DNA from: Phaeovulum veldkampii DSM 11550
Lineage (GTDB): Bacteria > Pseudomonadota > Alphaproteobacteria > Rhodobacterales > Rhodobacteraceae
Length of the DNA: 64,000 nucleotides
NCBI RefSeq assembly: GCF_003034995.1
Contig: NZ_PZKF01000001.1
Coordinates: 62,001-126,000, forward strand
Direction: 5' to 3'
A program made the translations under genes and the position numbers. Within the stretch, counting starts at the first letter, position 1, and each line of letters starts with the position of its first letter. Of this stretch, positions 26,997 to 35,382 are shown one piece after another. The notes under the pieces are model-generated. The model worked only from the letters and a program-made list of their open reading frames with translations, had not been told where the DNA came from and made no database searches.

Positions 26997-28324
26997 AGGT
27001 AATCGCCCCGGCTCAGGCCATATTTCGCCATCTTTTCGTTCAGCGTGCGGCGCGGCAGGCACAATTCATCCATCACCGCGGTGATCGAACCCTTGTGGCG
27101 GCGCATCGTGTTGTCGATCAGCATCTTTTCAAAGCTCTCGACATATTCCTTGAGCGGCTTGCCCTCGGTGGTCATCGCGGGGCCGGCCTCTTCGTTCTCG
27201 GCCATCAGCAGCGAGGCGATGGAGCCGGTGCCGCGGCGATTTTGCAGCACCGCGCGCTCGGCCACATTGATCAACTGACGCACGTTTCCGGGCCAGGGCG
27301 CCTGCAACAGTTGCGCCGCCTCCTGTGCGGTGATCTGGGGCGCTTCGCAGCCGTATTCATCGGCGAATTGCTCGGTCATCCGGGTGAACAGCGTCAGAAT
27401 ATCCTCGCCCCGCGTCCGCAGCGGCGGCAGCAGGATCTTCAGCGCGGCCAGCCGATAGTAAAGATCGGGGCGCAGCGCATCTTCTACGGTTCGGCCCTCG
27501 CCATGGGTGTTGCAGATCGCGATGATCCGGGTTTCGGCGGGGCTGCCCTGATCGTTGATGAAGGTCAGCAGGCGGGCCTGCAACGGCTGGCTCAGCGCCT
27601 CGATATCCTCAAGGCACAGCGTGCCGCCGCGCGCCTCTTCCACCAGCGGCAGCGCGCCGCCCTCTTCGACCGGGCCAAACAGCCGCGCCGCCAGCAGGTC
27701 TTCGGAATAGGCGGCGCAGCTGACCACCACGAATTTCCTGCCCGCCCGCGGTCCCACCGCATGCAGCGCATGCGCCACCAGCGTCTTGCCGGTGCCGGTT
27801 TCGCCGTCGATCAGCACATGGCCATCAGCCTGCCCCAGATCGAGGATATCCTCGCGCAGCCGCTCCATCGCGGGCGAGGTGCCGATCAGCTTGCCCATCA
27901 CCTGCGCGCCTTCGGCCAGATCGCGGCGCAGCGCGCGGTTGTCCAGCGTCATCCGCCGGGCATTGGTCGCGCGTTTGGCCAGTTCGGTCATCCGGTCTGG
28001 ATTGAAGGGCTTTTCCATGAAATCCATGGCCCCCAGCCGCATCGCCTCGACGGCCATCGGCACATCGCCATGCCCGGTGATCATGATCACGGGCAGCCCC
28101 GAATCGATCCCCATCAGGCGTTTCAGAAAGGCCATCCCGTCCATGCCCGGCATCCGTATATCGGAAATCACCACCCCCGGCCAATCGGCGCCGATCGCCT
28201 TCAGCGCATCTTCGGCACTGGCATAGGCTTCGGTGTCAAACCCCGACAGAGCCAGCCACTGGCTGATCGACTGACGCATATCCTCTTCGTCATCGACAAT
28301 CGCAACCTTCATCATCCGTGCCAT
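26993..28324 (-). CDS. dctD: DctD-like response regulator lacking the GAFTGA loop
   Basis: 443 residues. The receiver domain (about residues 5-120) has DDEED and phosphorylatable Asp in VVISDIRMPGMDGM. The AAA+ domain has Walker A GETGTGKTL, and a C-terminal Fis-type HTH (ITAVMDELCLPRRTLNEKM). The loop that should carry GAFTGA after LFG is replaced by a shorter PVEEGGALPLVEE, and Walker B reads CLEDI instead of the usual FLDEI. It therefore probably cannot drive sigma-54 open-complex formation; Rhodobacter NtrC shows a comparable loss and works with sigma-70. It follows dctB by 3 nt. Confidence 0.87.
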   Translation of the reverse strand: MARMMKVAIVDDEEDMRQSISQWLALSGFDTEAYASAEDALKAIGADWPGVVISDIRMPGMDGMAFLKRLMGIDSGLPVIMITGHGDVPMAVEAMRLGAMDFMEKPFNPDRMTELAKRATNARRMTLDNRALRRDLAEGAQVMGKLIGTSPAMERLREDILDLGQADGHVLIDGETGTGKTLVAHALHAVGPRAGRKFVVVSCAAYSEDLLAARLFGPVEEGGALPLVEEARGGTLCLEDIEALSQPLQARLLTFINDQGSPAETRIIAICNTHGEGRTVEDALRPDLYYRLAALKILLPPLRTRGEDILTLFTRMTEQFADEYGCEAPQITAQEAAQLLQAPWPGNVRQLINVAERAVLQNRRGTGSIASLLMAENEEAGPAMTTEGKPLKEYVESFEKMLIDNTMRRHKGSITAVMDELCLPRRTLNEKMAKYGLSRGDYL

Positions 28325-28327
28325 CGG

Positions 28328-30118
28328 CTACTCCGCTGCCCTGGGCGCCCGGCCCGTAATCCTGTCTGAATAAAGCGGCAACTGCATCTCGAACACAGCC
28401 CCGCCATCGGTGGCGTTATGCGCCGTCAGGCGCCCACCGAAATCCTTCACGATCCCCGACGAGATGGCGAGGCCAAGCCCCGTGCCCTCGCCCGGTTTCT
28501 TCGTAGTCCAGAACGGCTCGAACAGCTTGTCCAGATCGGAAATCCCCGGCCCATTGTCGCGCACCGCCAGAACGGCCGTTTCCCCCACCGTCAGCAACAG
28601 GTCGATCTGCGGCTCTGCAACCGATTTGGTGGCGTCGATGGCGTTGCGCAAGAGGTTGATGATCACCTGTTCCAGCCTGATCCGGTCGGCCATGACCCGG
28701 ATCGTGGCCCGCGGCAAGGTCCGGGTGATACGCACCCGGCGCGCGCGCAGCTGCGGCTCCATCATCTGCAACGCCGAAGATATCGCTGCGCGAAGGTCAA
28801 CAGGTTCAAAGGCTTCTCCGCCCTTCCTCGCGTATGACTTCAACTGCCGCGTGATCGCCCCCATCCGTTCGATCAGGTCGTCGATACGCTGGAACGAGGC
28901 CAGCGCCTCGGTGCCGCGCCCGCGCTGCAACAGCAGCCGCGCGCCGGCCAGATAGGTGCGCATCGCCGCCAGCGGCTGGTTCAACTCATGGCTGACCGCC
29001 GCCGACATTTCGCCCAGGGCGGCCAGTTTCGAAGATTGCTCCAGCGTCTGCTCGGCCACGGCAAGGTCTTTCTGCACCCGCTCGCGCTCGGCAATCTCAC
29101 GCGACAGCCGCGCGTTCAGCGCGCGCAACTCCACCGACTCGCGTCGATAGGCCAGCGATTGCACCCGCGCGCGGCGCGACAACAGGTAAAACACCCCCGC
29201 CAGCAGGATCGCAAAGCCCATGATCTCCAGCGCCAACACGGCATTCACCCGCTCGCGGATCGAATCGTAGGTGGTGAACGACACCATCCGCCAGCCGCGA
29301 AACGGCAGCCGCGTTTCAGCCCGCATCACCGCGGTGCCGCTGACATAGGCATCAGGCGGCGCATTGGCCCAGTCTGCAGTCAACTGAAACGCGCGCTGGA
29401 TCGCGGACGGCGCGCTGCGCGCGGCCAGCGCCTGTTCCATCGTCAGCCCGCGCCAGCGCGGCTCGGTCGCCAGAATGATGCGGCCCCCGCTGTCGATTAC
29501 AGCCACCGCATCCGAAATGCCCGCCCACGATCGTTCGAATTTCGACAGGTCGGCCTCGACCACGATCACGCCCACCGGGCGACCATCCTGCCGCATTGCG
29601 CGGGAATAGACAAACTCGGTCCCGCCCGACTCGCGCGGGCTTGCGGTAAAGACGGTGTCACGGGCGCGCATCGCATCCACGAACCACGGCGCCTGAGCAT
29701 AGGTCTTGCCGATCAGGTTGCGGTCGGTCGCAGCCACGGTTCGCCCGGAAATATCCAGCAGCCGGATCGAGGCGGCCTCGATCTCCTCCTCGGCCGAGAT
29801 CAGCCGCGCCGACGTGGTGGAATATTCGCCCGACCCCAGAGAGGACAACAGCGCCGGGTCACGCGCCAGCAACAGCGGCACCACGGCGCTGCGCTGCAAT
29901 TCCGACAGGATGTTGCCGGAATAGAGCGCCAGCCGCAACTCGGCCCGCACCCGCGTGGTTTCGGTAAACCGGTCTGACAGCCAGTAGTTGGTGGCCCAGA
30001 CCACGCCCACCGCCAGCACCAGGATCAGCCCGACGGCAGCCCGCAAAACCCAGGCCCGCCGCGGCGGCGCATCGGCCTCGGGGCTGTTCTGGTCGCTGTC
30101 GGGGTCGATCATTACCAT
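28328..30118 (-). CDS. dctB: DctB-like sensor histidine kinase
   Basis: 596 residues. Membrane segments near residues 25-43 and 300-320 flank a periplasmic double-PAS-like (dCache) sensor, then a coiled coil and the kinase core: H-box SHELNQPLAAMRTYL, N-box NLLRNAIDA, G1 DNGPGIS, G2 GTGLGLAIS. It would sense C4-dicarboxylates or a related ligand outside the cytoplasmic membrane and phosphorylate the DctD-like protein. The ATG at 30118 is used; another ATG lies two codons later. No dctP-type genes are next to it. Confidence 0.88.
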   Translation of the reverse strand: MVMIDPDSDQNSPEADAPPRRAWVLRAAVGLILVLAVGVVWATNYWLSDRFTETTRVRAELRLALYSGNILSELQRSAVVPLLLARDPALLSSLGSGEYSTTSARLISAEEEIEAASIRLLDISGRTVAATDRNLIGKTYAQAPWFVDAMRARDTVFTASPRESGGTEFVYSRAMRQDGRPVGVIVVEADLSKFERSWAGISDAVAVIDSGGRIILATEPRWRGLTMEQALAARSAPSAIQRAFQLTADWANAPPDAYVSGTAVMRAETRLPFRGWRMVSFTTYDSIRERVNAVLALEIMGFAILLAGVFYLLSRRARVQSLAYRRESVELRALNARLSREIAERERVQKDLAVAEQTLEQSSKLAALGEMSAAVSHELNQPLAAMRTYLAGARLLLQRGRGTEALASFQRIDDLIERMGAITRQLKSYARKGGEAFEPVDLRAAISSALQMMEPQLRARRVRITRTLPRATIRVMADRIRLEQVIINLLRNAIDATKSVAEPQIDLLLTVGETAVLAVRDNGPGISDLDKLFEPFWTTKKPGEGTGLGLAISSGIVKDFGGRLTAHNATDGGAVFEMQLPLYSDRITGRAPRAAE

Positions 30119-30164
30119 GGCGCGACCTTAGGCCAGCCGCGCCCGCGGCTCAAGGCGGCCCGCC

Positions 30165-30833
30165 TCAGGCGCGGGCCATCATTCCGGCCAGCGCGCGGAA
30201 GAGCGCCGATCCATCGGTGCCGCCCTGCGCTGGATCAACCGCACGTTCCGGATGCGGCATCATTCCCAGCACCCGGCGGTTCGCGCTCAGCACCCCGGCA
30301 ATATCGTCCATCGAGCCATTGGGATTGTCGGCATAGCGAAACGCCACGCGATCCTCGCCCTGCAGCCTGGCCAGCCCCTCGGCGTCGATGGTGTAATTGC
30401 CGTCGTGATGGGCAATCGGAAACATCACCTCGGCCCCTCTGGCATAGCCTTGGGTAAAAACGCTGTCGGTGGTGGCCACCCGCAGCGTCACCGGCTTGCA
30501 CAGAAACTGAAGCCCCGCGTTGCGCATCAGCGCGCCGGGCAGCAGGCCCATTTCGGTCAGCACCTGAAACCCGTTGCAGATGCCCAGCACATAGCCGCCG
30601 CGGCCCGCAAAATCGCGGATCGCCTGCCCCACCGGGCTTTGCGCCGCAATCGCGCCGCAGCGCAGATAATCGCCGTAGGAAAACCCGCCCGGCACACCCA
30701 CCACATCGGTGCCTTCGGGCAGCGCGGTCTCCTTGTGCCAGACCCGCACCACGTCGGCCCCGGCCGCAGCAAAGGCCTGGGCCAGATCGCGGTCGCAGTT
30801 CGACCCGGGGAAGGTGACGACGGCGGCTTTCAT
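30165..30833 (-). CDS. purQ: Phosphoribosylformylglycinamidine synthase, glutaminase subunit
   Basis: 222 residues. This class I glutamine amidotransferase starts [16 protein letters not shown], has the nucleophile Cys in [19 protein letters not shown] and the His/Glu of the triad in MMPHPERA. It supplies ammonia for the FGAR to FGAM step of purine synthesis, acting with PurS and PurL. The ATG at 30833 follows GAGAGG; an earlier in-frame start adds seven non-family residues. It is the last of purC-purS-purQ; purL is not in the window. Confidence 0.95.
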   Translation of the reverse strand: MKAAVVTFPGSNCDRDLAQAFAAAGADVVRVWHKETALPEGTDVVGVPGGFSYGDYLRCGAIAAQSPVGQAIRDFAGRGGYVLGICNGFQVLTEMGLLPGALMRNAGLQFLCKPVTLRVATTDSVFTQGYARGAEVMFPIAHHDGNYTIDAEGLARLQGEDRVAFRYADNPNGSMDDIAGVLSANRRVLGMMPHPERAVDPAQGGTDGSALFRALAGMMARA

Positions 30834-30848
30834 CGCGGGCCTCTCTGC

Positions 30849-30896
30849 TTTCATCTTGGTTCAAATATCCCGGGGGTCCGGGGGCAGCGCCCCCGG
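30849..30896. repeat. Dispersed CATCTTGG/AAATATCCCG element with hairpin, copy 1
   Basis: TTTCATCTTGG, a few bases, AAATATCCCGGGGG, then a hairpin CCGGGGGC-AGC-GCCCCCGG (30878-30896). Near-identical elements occur at 40781-40831 and 63967-64000, and a rearranged one at 62106-62171. This copy sits between purS and purQ inside an operon, so it is more likely an attenuator or mRNA-processing hairpin than a full stop signal; there is no U-tract. Confidence 0.8.
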
Positions 30897-30903
30897 CGCG
30901 GCC

Positions 30904-31143
30904 TCAGGCGATCTCGATGGTGTATTTCTCGATCACGGTATTGGCGAGCAGCTTTTCGCACATCGCCCGCACCTCGGCCTCGGCTGCGGCGCGGTCGGTG
31001 GCGGCCAGATCAAGGTCGATCACCTTGCCCTGCCGCACCGCCTCGACCCCGCCAAATCCCAGCGTTCCCAGCGCGTGGCGCACCGCCTCGCCCTGCGGGT
31101 CGAGAACACCATCCTTCAGCATCACATGAACGCGGGCTTTCAT
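30904..31143 (-). CDS. purS: Phosphoribosylformylglycinamidine synthase subunit PurS
   Basis: 79 residues with the PurS pattern: MKARVHVMLKDGVLDPQGEA at the start and GKVIDLDL in the middle. It bridges PurQ and PurL in the FGAM synthase complex. The start is the ATG at 31143, 11 nt after the purC stop; upstream in-frame sequence is antisense to the hairpin side of purC and is excluded. The short length is normal. Confidence 0.95.
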   Translation of the reverse strand: MKARVHVMLKDGVLDPQGEAVRHALGTLGFGGVEAVRQGKVIDLDLAATDRAAAEAEVRAMCEKLLANTVIEKYTIEIA

Positions 31144-31154
31144 CGGCGGGCCTT

Positions 31155-31916
31155 TCAGTTGATCAGCGTGGGTTTCATCGTGGTGGTGTTGGTGGGCATC
31201 ACCCCCAACCGCCGCGCCACTTCGGTATAGGCGTCCGTCAGGCTGCCAAGATCGCGGCGGAACACATCCTTGTCCAGCTTCTGGCCGGTCTTGACGTCCC
31301 ACAGGCGGCAGCTGTCGGGGCTGATTTCATCGGCCACCACAAGGCGCATGTAATCGCCGTCCCAGATCCGGCCGATCTCGATCTTGAAATCGACCAGCTT
31401 GATCCCGACGCCATAGAACACGCCCGACAGGAAATCGTTCACGCGCAGCGCCAGCGCCACGATGTCGTCCAGATCCTGCTGGTTGGCCCAGCCGAATGCG
31501 ACGATATATTCCTCGGGCACCAGCGGGTCACCCAGCGCGTCGTTCTTGTAGCTGTATTCCACGATCGGGCGCGGCAGCGGCGTGCCCTCTTCCATGCCCA
31601 GCCGTTTCGAGATCGACCCGGCTGCAAAGTTGCGCACGATCACCTCCAGCGGGATGATCTCGACCTGACGGATCAGTTGTTCGCGCATGTTGATGCGGCG
31701 AATGAAATGCGTGGGCACACCGATATTGGCCAGCCCGGTCATGAAATATTCCGACAGCCGGTTGTTCAGCACGCCCTTGCCCTCGATCACGTCGCGTTTC
31801 TGCGCGTTGAAGGCGGTGGCGTCATCCTTGAAATATTGCACCAGCGTACCCGGCTCGGGGCCTTCATACAGGATCTTGGCTTTGCCTTCGTAAATCTTCT
31901 TGCGCCGAGGTGCCAT
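31155..31916 (-). CDS. purC: Phosphoribosylaminoimidazole-succinocarboxamide synthase
   Basis: 253 residues. The SAICAR synthase motifs [35 protein letters not shown] and [11 protein letters not shown], with [12 protein letters not shown], are all intact. It joins CAIR and aspartate with ATP in purine synthesis. It is the first gene of the purC-purS-purQ unit, divergent from the ATPase inhibitor gene across 225 bp in which no other gene was seen. Confidence 0.96.
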   Translation of the reverse strand: MAPRRKKIYEGKAKILYEGPEPGTLVQYFKDDATAFNAQKRDVIEGKGVLNNRLSEYFMTGLANIGVPTHFIRRINMREQLIRQVEIIPLEVIVRNFAAGSISKRLGMEEGTPLPRPIVEYSYKNDALGDPLVPEEYIVAFGWANQQDLDDIVALALRVNDFLSGVFYGVGIKLVDFKIEIGRIWDGDYMRLVVADEISPDSCRLWDVKTGQKLDKDVFRRDLGSLTDAYTEVARRLGVMPTNTTTMKPTLIN

Positions 31917-32141
31917 GACTGCTCCGTTCGCTGGGGGCCTGCCGGGGCGGGGCGGGGCCGCGAGGGCCGGATGGCCCATTTGCGCCCCTATAGGCCAAGC
32001 GCGCGTTTGCCGCAAGGCTTCGGCGCGGCGGCGCCGGACCGGGTGCGCGTCACGCTTGCGAGATCGGGACAATCGCAGGGGTTGCAGGGGACAGACGGCG
32101 CAGGCATAAGGGCGGCTGATGCACAACAGATGGGGGCCAGC

Positions 32142-32456
32142 ATGACCACCTTTGACGACCGCGATCACGCCTTCGAGGCCAAATTCGTTCACGATGAAGA
32201 GCTTCAGTTCAAGGCCGATGCGCGGCGCAACAAGCTTTTGGGCCTGTGGGCCGCGGGGCTGATGGGCAAAGAGGGCGACGAGGCGCTGGACTATGCGCGC
32301 AGCGTCATCGCCTCGGACCTCGAAGAGGTCGGCCATGAGGATGTCTATCGCAAGGTCGCAGCCGATCTGGGCGATCTGGCCGACGAGGCCACGATCCGCG
32401 CCAAGATGGACGAACTGATGGCCGAGGCCAAAAAGCAGATCATGACCGAAGTCTGA
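32142..32456 (+). CDS. F1-ATPase inhibitor zeta subunit (DUF1476)
   Basis: 104 residues matching DUF1476: [21 protein letters not shown] and [15 protein letters not shown]. In Paracoccus denitrificans this family is the zeta subunit that blocks ATP hydrolysis by F1-ATPase through its N-terminal segment. The ATG at 32142 gives the normal family length; an ATG four codons upstream is possible. A strong terminator follows, so it is probably monocistronic. Confidence 0.92.
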   Translation: MTTFDDRDHAFEAKFVHDEELQFKADARRNKLLGLWAAGLMGKEGDEALDYARSVIASDLEEVGHEDVYRKVAADLGDLADEATIRAKMDELMAEAKKQIMTEV

Positions 32457-32492
32457 CCGGGGCGCGACTGCGGCTCGACGTGACAGGGTTCC

Positions 32493-32523
32493 CCCGTCCG
32501 CGCCCGGCGCGGGCGGGTTTTTT
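32493..32523 (+). terminator. Intrinsic terminator after the ATPase inhibitor gene
   Basis: CCCGTCCGCGC pairs with GCGCGGGCGGG (one G-U pair) around a three-base loop, followed by six T residues. It starts 36 bp after the stop codon. Confidence 0.9.
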
Positions 32524-32535
32524 GTGCCCAACCTG

Positions 32536-32612
32536 CCCGGTGACATGCCCCGGTGACATGCGCGGGCTTCATCATCATCATGACGCGGAAGAATTTGCCA
32601 ATTTGCCCGCGC
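32536..32612 (+). promoter_or_regulatory. Structured leader upstream of the homocysteine methyltransferase gene
   Basis: A perfect tandem repeat of CCCGGTGACATGC (32536-32548 and 32549-32561) is followed by an 8-bp inverted repeat GCGCGGGC (32560-32567) / GCCCGCGC (32605-32612), enclosing a 37-nt AT-richer loop. It lies between the preceding terminator and the gene start at 32684. It could be an operator pair or a structured 5' UTR. No known SAM or cobalamin riboswitch consensus was recognised. Confidence 0.4.
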
Positions 32613-32683
32613 CATGGCATTGCGGCGCCATTGACGGGGGCCGCAGCGCCACCCGGCTGCCACGTTTCGAAAGGCCCGACCCG

Positions 32684-33700
32684 ATGACTGATGCGCTTTC
32701 CCGGCTTTTGCAGACCCGCGACTGGCTGATGGCCGATGGTGCGACAGGGACCAACCTGTTCAACATGGGCCTGTCGTCGGGCGATGCGCCGGAACTGTGG
32801 AATGCCGATCAGCCGGGCAATATCGCCAAGCTTTACAGTCTTGCGGTCGATGCCGGGTCAGACATCTTTCTGACCAACACCTTTGGCGGCAATGCCAGCC
32901 GGCTGAAGTTGCACAATGCCCAGGCCCGTGTGCATGAATTGAACCGCCTTGGCGCCGAGATCGGCCGCGAGGTGGCCGACCGTGCCGGGCGCCCGGTGAT
33001 CGTGGCGGGCTCGATCGGGCCGACAGGCGACATTTTCGCGCCGATGGGTACCCTGACCCATGCGCTGGCCGTCGAGATGTTTCACGAACAGGCCGAGGGG
33101 CTGAAGGCGGGCGGGGCCGATGTGCTGTGGGTCGAGACGATCTCGGCGCCCGAGGAATTCAAGGCCGCGGCCGAGGCCGCGCGTCTGGCCGGCATGGCCT
33201 GGTGCGGCACGATGAGCTTTGACACCGCGGGCCGCACGATGATGGGCGTCACCTCGGCGCAACTGGCCGCGCTGGTGGAAAAGCTGCCCAACCCGCCGGT
33301 GGCCTTTGGCGCCAACTGCGGCGTGGGGTCGTCGGATCTGATGCGCACCATTCTGGGCTTTGTCGCCGCCGGGACCGAGCGGCCGATCATCGCCAAGGGC
33401 AATGCGGGCATCCCGAAATATCACGAGGGTCATATTCACTATGACGGCACGCCGGAACTGATGGCCGAATATGCCGTGCTGGCGCGCGATGCGGGCGCCA
33501 CGATCATCGGCGGGTGCTGCGGCACGATGCCGGTGCATCTGAAGGCGATGCGTGCGGCGCTGGAAAGCCGCCCGCGCGGGCCGCGCCCGACGCTGGAAGA
33601 AATTTCGGCACGGCTGGGCGGGTTTTCGTCGGCATCGGATGGCACCGGCGATGACGAGGGCGGCGCCGGGCGCGAGCGGCGCGGCCGACGCCGCGGCTGA
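32684..33700 (+). CDS. bmt: Homocysteine S-methyltransferase domain protein (BHMT-like)
   Basis: 338 residues. The S-methyltransferase barrel starts [19 protein letters not shown]; the zinc-binding cysteines are in [11 protein letters not shown] and [10 protein letters not shown]. It transfers a methyl group to homocysteine to make methionine. It is usually annotated as betaine-homocysteine methyltransferase. The next gene encodes a corrinoid protein, so it may instead be the homocysteine module of a split B12-dependent methionine synthase, as reported for relatives in the Rhodobacterales. The C-terminal 30 residues are charged and low-complexity. A structured leader lies upstream. Confidence 0.85.
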   Translation: MTDALSRLLQTRDWLMADGATGTNLFNMGLSSGDAPELWNADQPGNIAKLYSLAVDAGSDIFLTNTFGGNASRLKLHNAQARVHELNRLGAEIGREVADRAGRPVIVAGSIGPTGDIFAPMGTLTHALAVEMFHEQAEGLKAGGADVLWVETISAPEEFKAAAEAARLAGMAWCGTMSFDTAGRTMMGVTSAQLAALVEKLPNPPVAFGANCGVGSSDLMRTILGFVAAGTERPIIAKGNAGIPKYHEGHIHYDGTPELMAEYAVLARDAGATIIGGCCGTMPVHLKAMRAALESRPRGPRPTLEEISARLGGFSSASDGTGDDEGGAGRERRGRRRG

Positions 33701-33817
33701 CCCCGCCCCCCAGCGCCGGGGAAGCGTCGGGGATGAGGGGGCGCAGGTCGCAATTTGCCAACTGGTGCCGGGGCTTTGGCGCCATCACAGGGATACGGGA
33801 TCGCGGGAGAGCGGAAC

Positions 33818-34519
33818 ATGGCGGACGACGACGAGATCATCCTGTCGGAACTGGATGACGAAGAGCTTGTGCTTCAGATGCACGATGACCTCTACGACGG
33901 TCTGAAAGACGAGATCGAAGAGGCCGTGAACATCCTGCTGGAACGCGGCTGGACCCCCTATGACATTCTGACGAAGGCTCTGGTCGCGGGCATGACCATC
34001 GTGGGCAACGATTTCCGCGACGGCATCCTGTTCGTGCCCGAGGTGCTGCTGGCCGCCAATGCGATGAAGGGCGGCATGTTCATTCTCAAGCCGCTGCTGG
34101 TGGAAACCGGCGCGCCGAAGATGGGCAAGATGGTGATCGGCACCGTCAAGGGCGACATCCACGACATCGGCAAGAACCTTGTGGCGATGATGATGGAAGG
34201 CGCGGGCTTTGAGGTTGTCGATCTGGGGATCAACAACCCGGTCGAGAACTATCTCGACGCAGCCCGCCGCGAAGGGGCCGACATCATCGGAATGTCGGCG
34301 CTGCTGACCACGACCATGCCCTACATGAAGGTCGTGATCGACACGATGAAGGATCAGGGCATCCGCGACGATTATATCGTTCTGGTCGGTGGCGCGCCGC
34401 TGAACGAGGAATTTGGCCGGGCGATCGGGGCCGACGCCTATTGCCGCGATGCGGCGGTGGCGGTGGAAACCGCCAAATCCTTTATCGCGCGCAAGCACAA
34501 TCAGGTTGCGGCAGGCTGA
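33818..34519 (+). CDS. Corrinoid (B12-binding) methyltransferase protein, MtbC-like
   Basis: 233 residues. A helical cap domain (about 15-100) is followed by the Rossmann B12 domain with the signature GTVKGDIHDIGKNLV, whose His is the lower cobalt ligand, then GMSALLTTTMPYM and VLVGGAPLNEEFG. It carries methylcobalamin between a donor methyltransferase and the homocysteine enzyme encoded just upstream (117 bp gap). Family members are called MtbC or MttC, but here the neighbourhood points to methionine synthesis. Confidence 0.9.
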   Translation: MADDDEIILSELDDEELVLQMHDDLYDGLKDEIEEAVNILLERGWTPYDILTKALVAGMTIVGNDFRDGILFVPEVLLAANAMKGGMFILKPLLVETGAPKMGKMVIGTVKGDIHDIGKNLVAMMMEGAGFEVVDLGINNPVENYLDAARREGADIIGMSALLTTTMPYMKVVIDTMKDQGIRDDYIVLVGGAPLNEEFGRAIGADAYCRDAAVAVETAKSFIARKHNQVAAG

Positions 34520-34541
34520 CCGCGGCGCCGCACTCTTTGGC

Positions 34542-34564
34542 GGGGCGGCCAAGGCCGCCCCTTT
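34542..34564 (+). terminator. GC-rich hairpin after the corrinoid protein gene
   Basis: GGGGCGGC and GCCGCCCC form a perfect 8-bp stem around CAAG, followed by only TTT. It lies 22 bp after the stop and 55 bp before the small membrane protein gene, so it may only partly terminate. Confidence 0.6.
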
Positions 34565-34618
34565 GCACTTGGACTTTGCGCCGGAACGGCCCATATTGGG
34601 ATCAACCGGAGGTCTGAC

Positions 34619-34777
34619 ATGCCCCTGCCCCATTTCCTGTTCCTGATCGCCGCGGTCATCCTTGCCGCCGGGTTGACGCTGTGGGTCGCGTCTCAGGCGG
34701 GCGTTTCGCTGGCGCTGCTGGCGGTTCTGGCGCTGGTTGCCGCCGGGCTGGTGCGGTTGATGGCACGGGTGGAATGA
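34619..34777 (+). CDS. Small membrane protein, 52 residues
   Basis: Not recognised. The 52-residue product has two hydrophobic helices (about residues 6-24 and 29-47) and ends in MARVE. A strong ribosome-binding site (GGAGG) precedes the ATG, and the stop overlaps the DUF1638 gene start as ATGA, which supports real translation. It may anchor or help the DUF1638 protein at the membrane; that is inference from coupling only. Confidence 0.65.
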   Translation: MPLPHFLFLIAAVILAAGLTLWVASQAGVSLALLAVLALVAAGLVRLMARVE

Positions 34778-35382
34778 CGCCCGAGCGGGTGCTGCTGATC
34801 GCCTGCGGCGCCTTGGCGCGCGAGATACTGGCGTTGAAGGACGCCAACCGTTGGGATCATCTGGACCTGACCTGCCTGCCCGCCGACCTGCACCTGCGCC
34901 CCGAACGCATCCCCGACGCTGTCGAGGCGGCGGTTGACCGCCACCGCGCCGCGTATCGCCATATCTTTGTTGTCTATGCCGATTGCGGCACCGGGGGGCT
35001 GCTGGCCGCGCGCTGCGCCGCTTTGGGGGTTGCGATGGTGCCGGGGCCGCATTGCTATGCATTTTACGAAGGGCTGGACGCGTTTGCCGCACAGGCCGAA
35101 GACGAGGTGACGACGTTTTACCTGACTGATTTTCTGGTTCGGCAATTCGATGCCTTCGTCTGGCGGCCTATGGGTCTGGACCGCCACCCCGAATTGCGCG
35201 ATATGTATTTTGGTAATTACACGCGGCTGGTCTACCAAGCCCAGACTGACGACCCCGAGCTGGACGCGAAGGCGCAAGAGGCGGCACAGCGGCTGGGGCT
35301 GGCCTATCAGCGCCGATTTACCGGATATGGCGATCTGGGCCAGCTTCTTGCAGCACTTCAGCCATCAACTGCAAAACCCTGA
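34774..35382 (+). CDS. DUF1638 protein
   Basis: 202 residues of DUF1638, with conserved cysteine motifs LLIACGALAREI near the start, VVYADCGTGG (about residue 65-74) and PGPHCYAFYEG. This family is often encoded near corrinoid methyltransferase genes, as here, and the Cys/His set suggests metal or cobalamin handling. Its biochemical role is not settled as far as I know. The start overlaps the small membrane protein stop. The 3' end overlaps the convergent olsA gene by 25 bp. Confidence 0.85.
   Translation: MTPERVLLIACGALAREILALKDANRWDHLDLTCLPADLHLRPERIPDAVEAAVDRHRAAYRHIFVVYADCGTGGLLAARCAALGVAMVPGPHCYAFYEGLDAFAAQAEDEVTTFYLTDFLVRQFDAFVWRPMGLDRHPELRDMYFGNYTRLVYQAQTDDPELDAKAQEAAQRLGLAYQRRFTGYGDLGQLLAALQPSTAKP

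Noticed and set aside
32521-32683. Possible SAM or cobalamin riboswitch upstream of the homocysteine methyltransferase gene
   Set aside because: A stem and tandem repeat are present, but I cannot match the conserved core of SAM-II, SAM-V, SAM/SAH or cobalamin riboswitches. Reported only as a structured leader.
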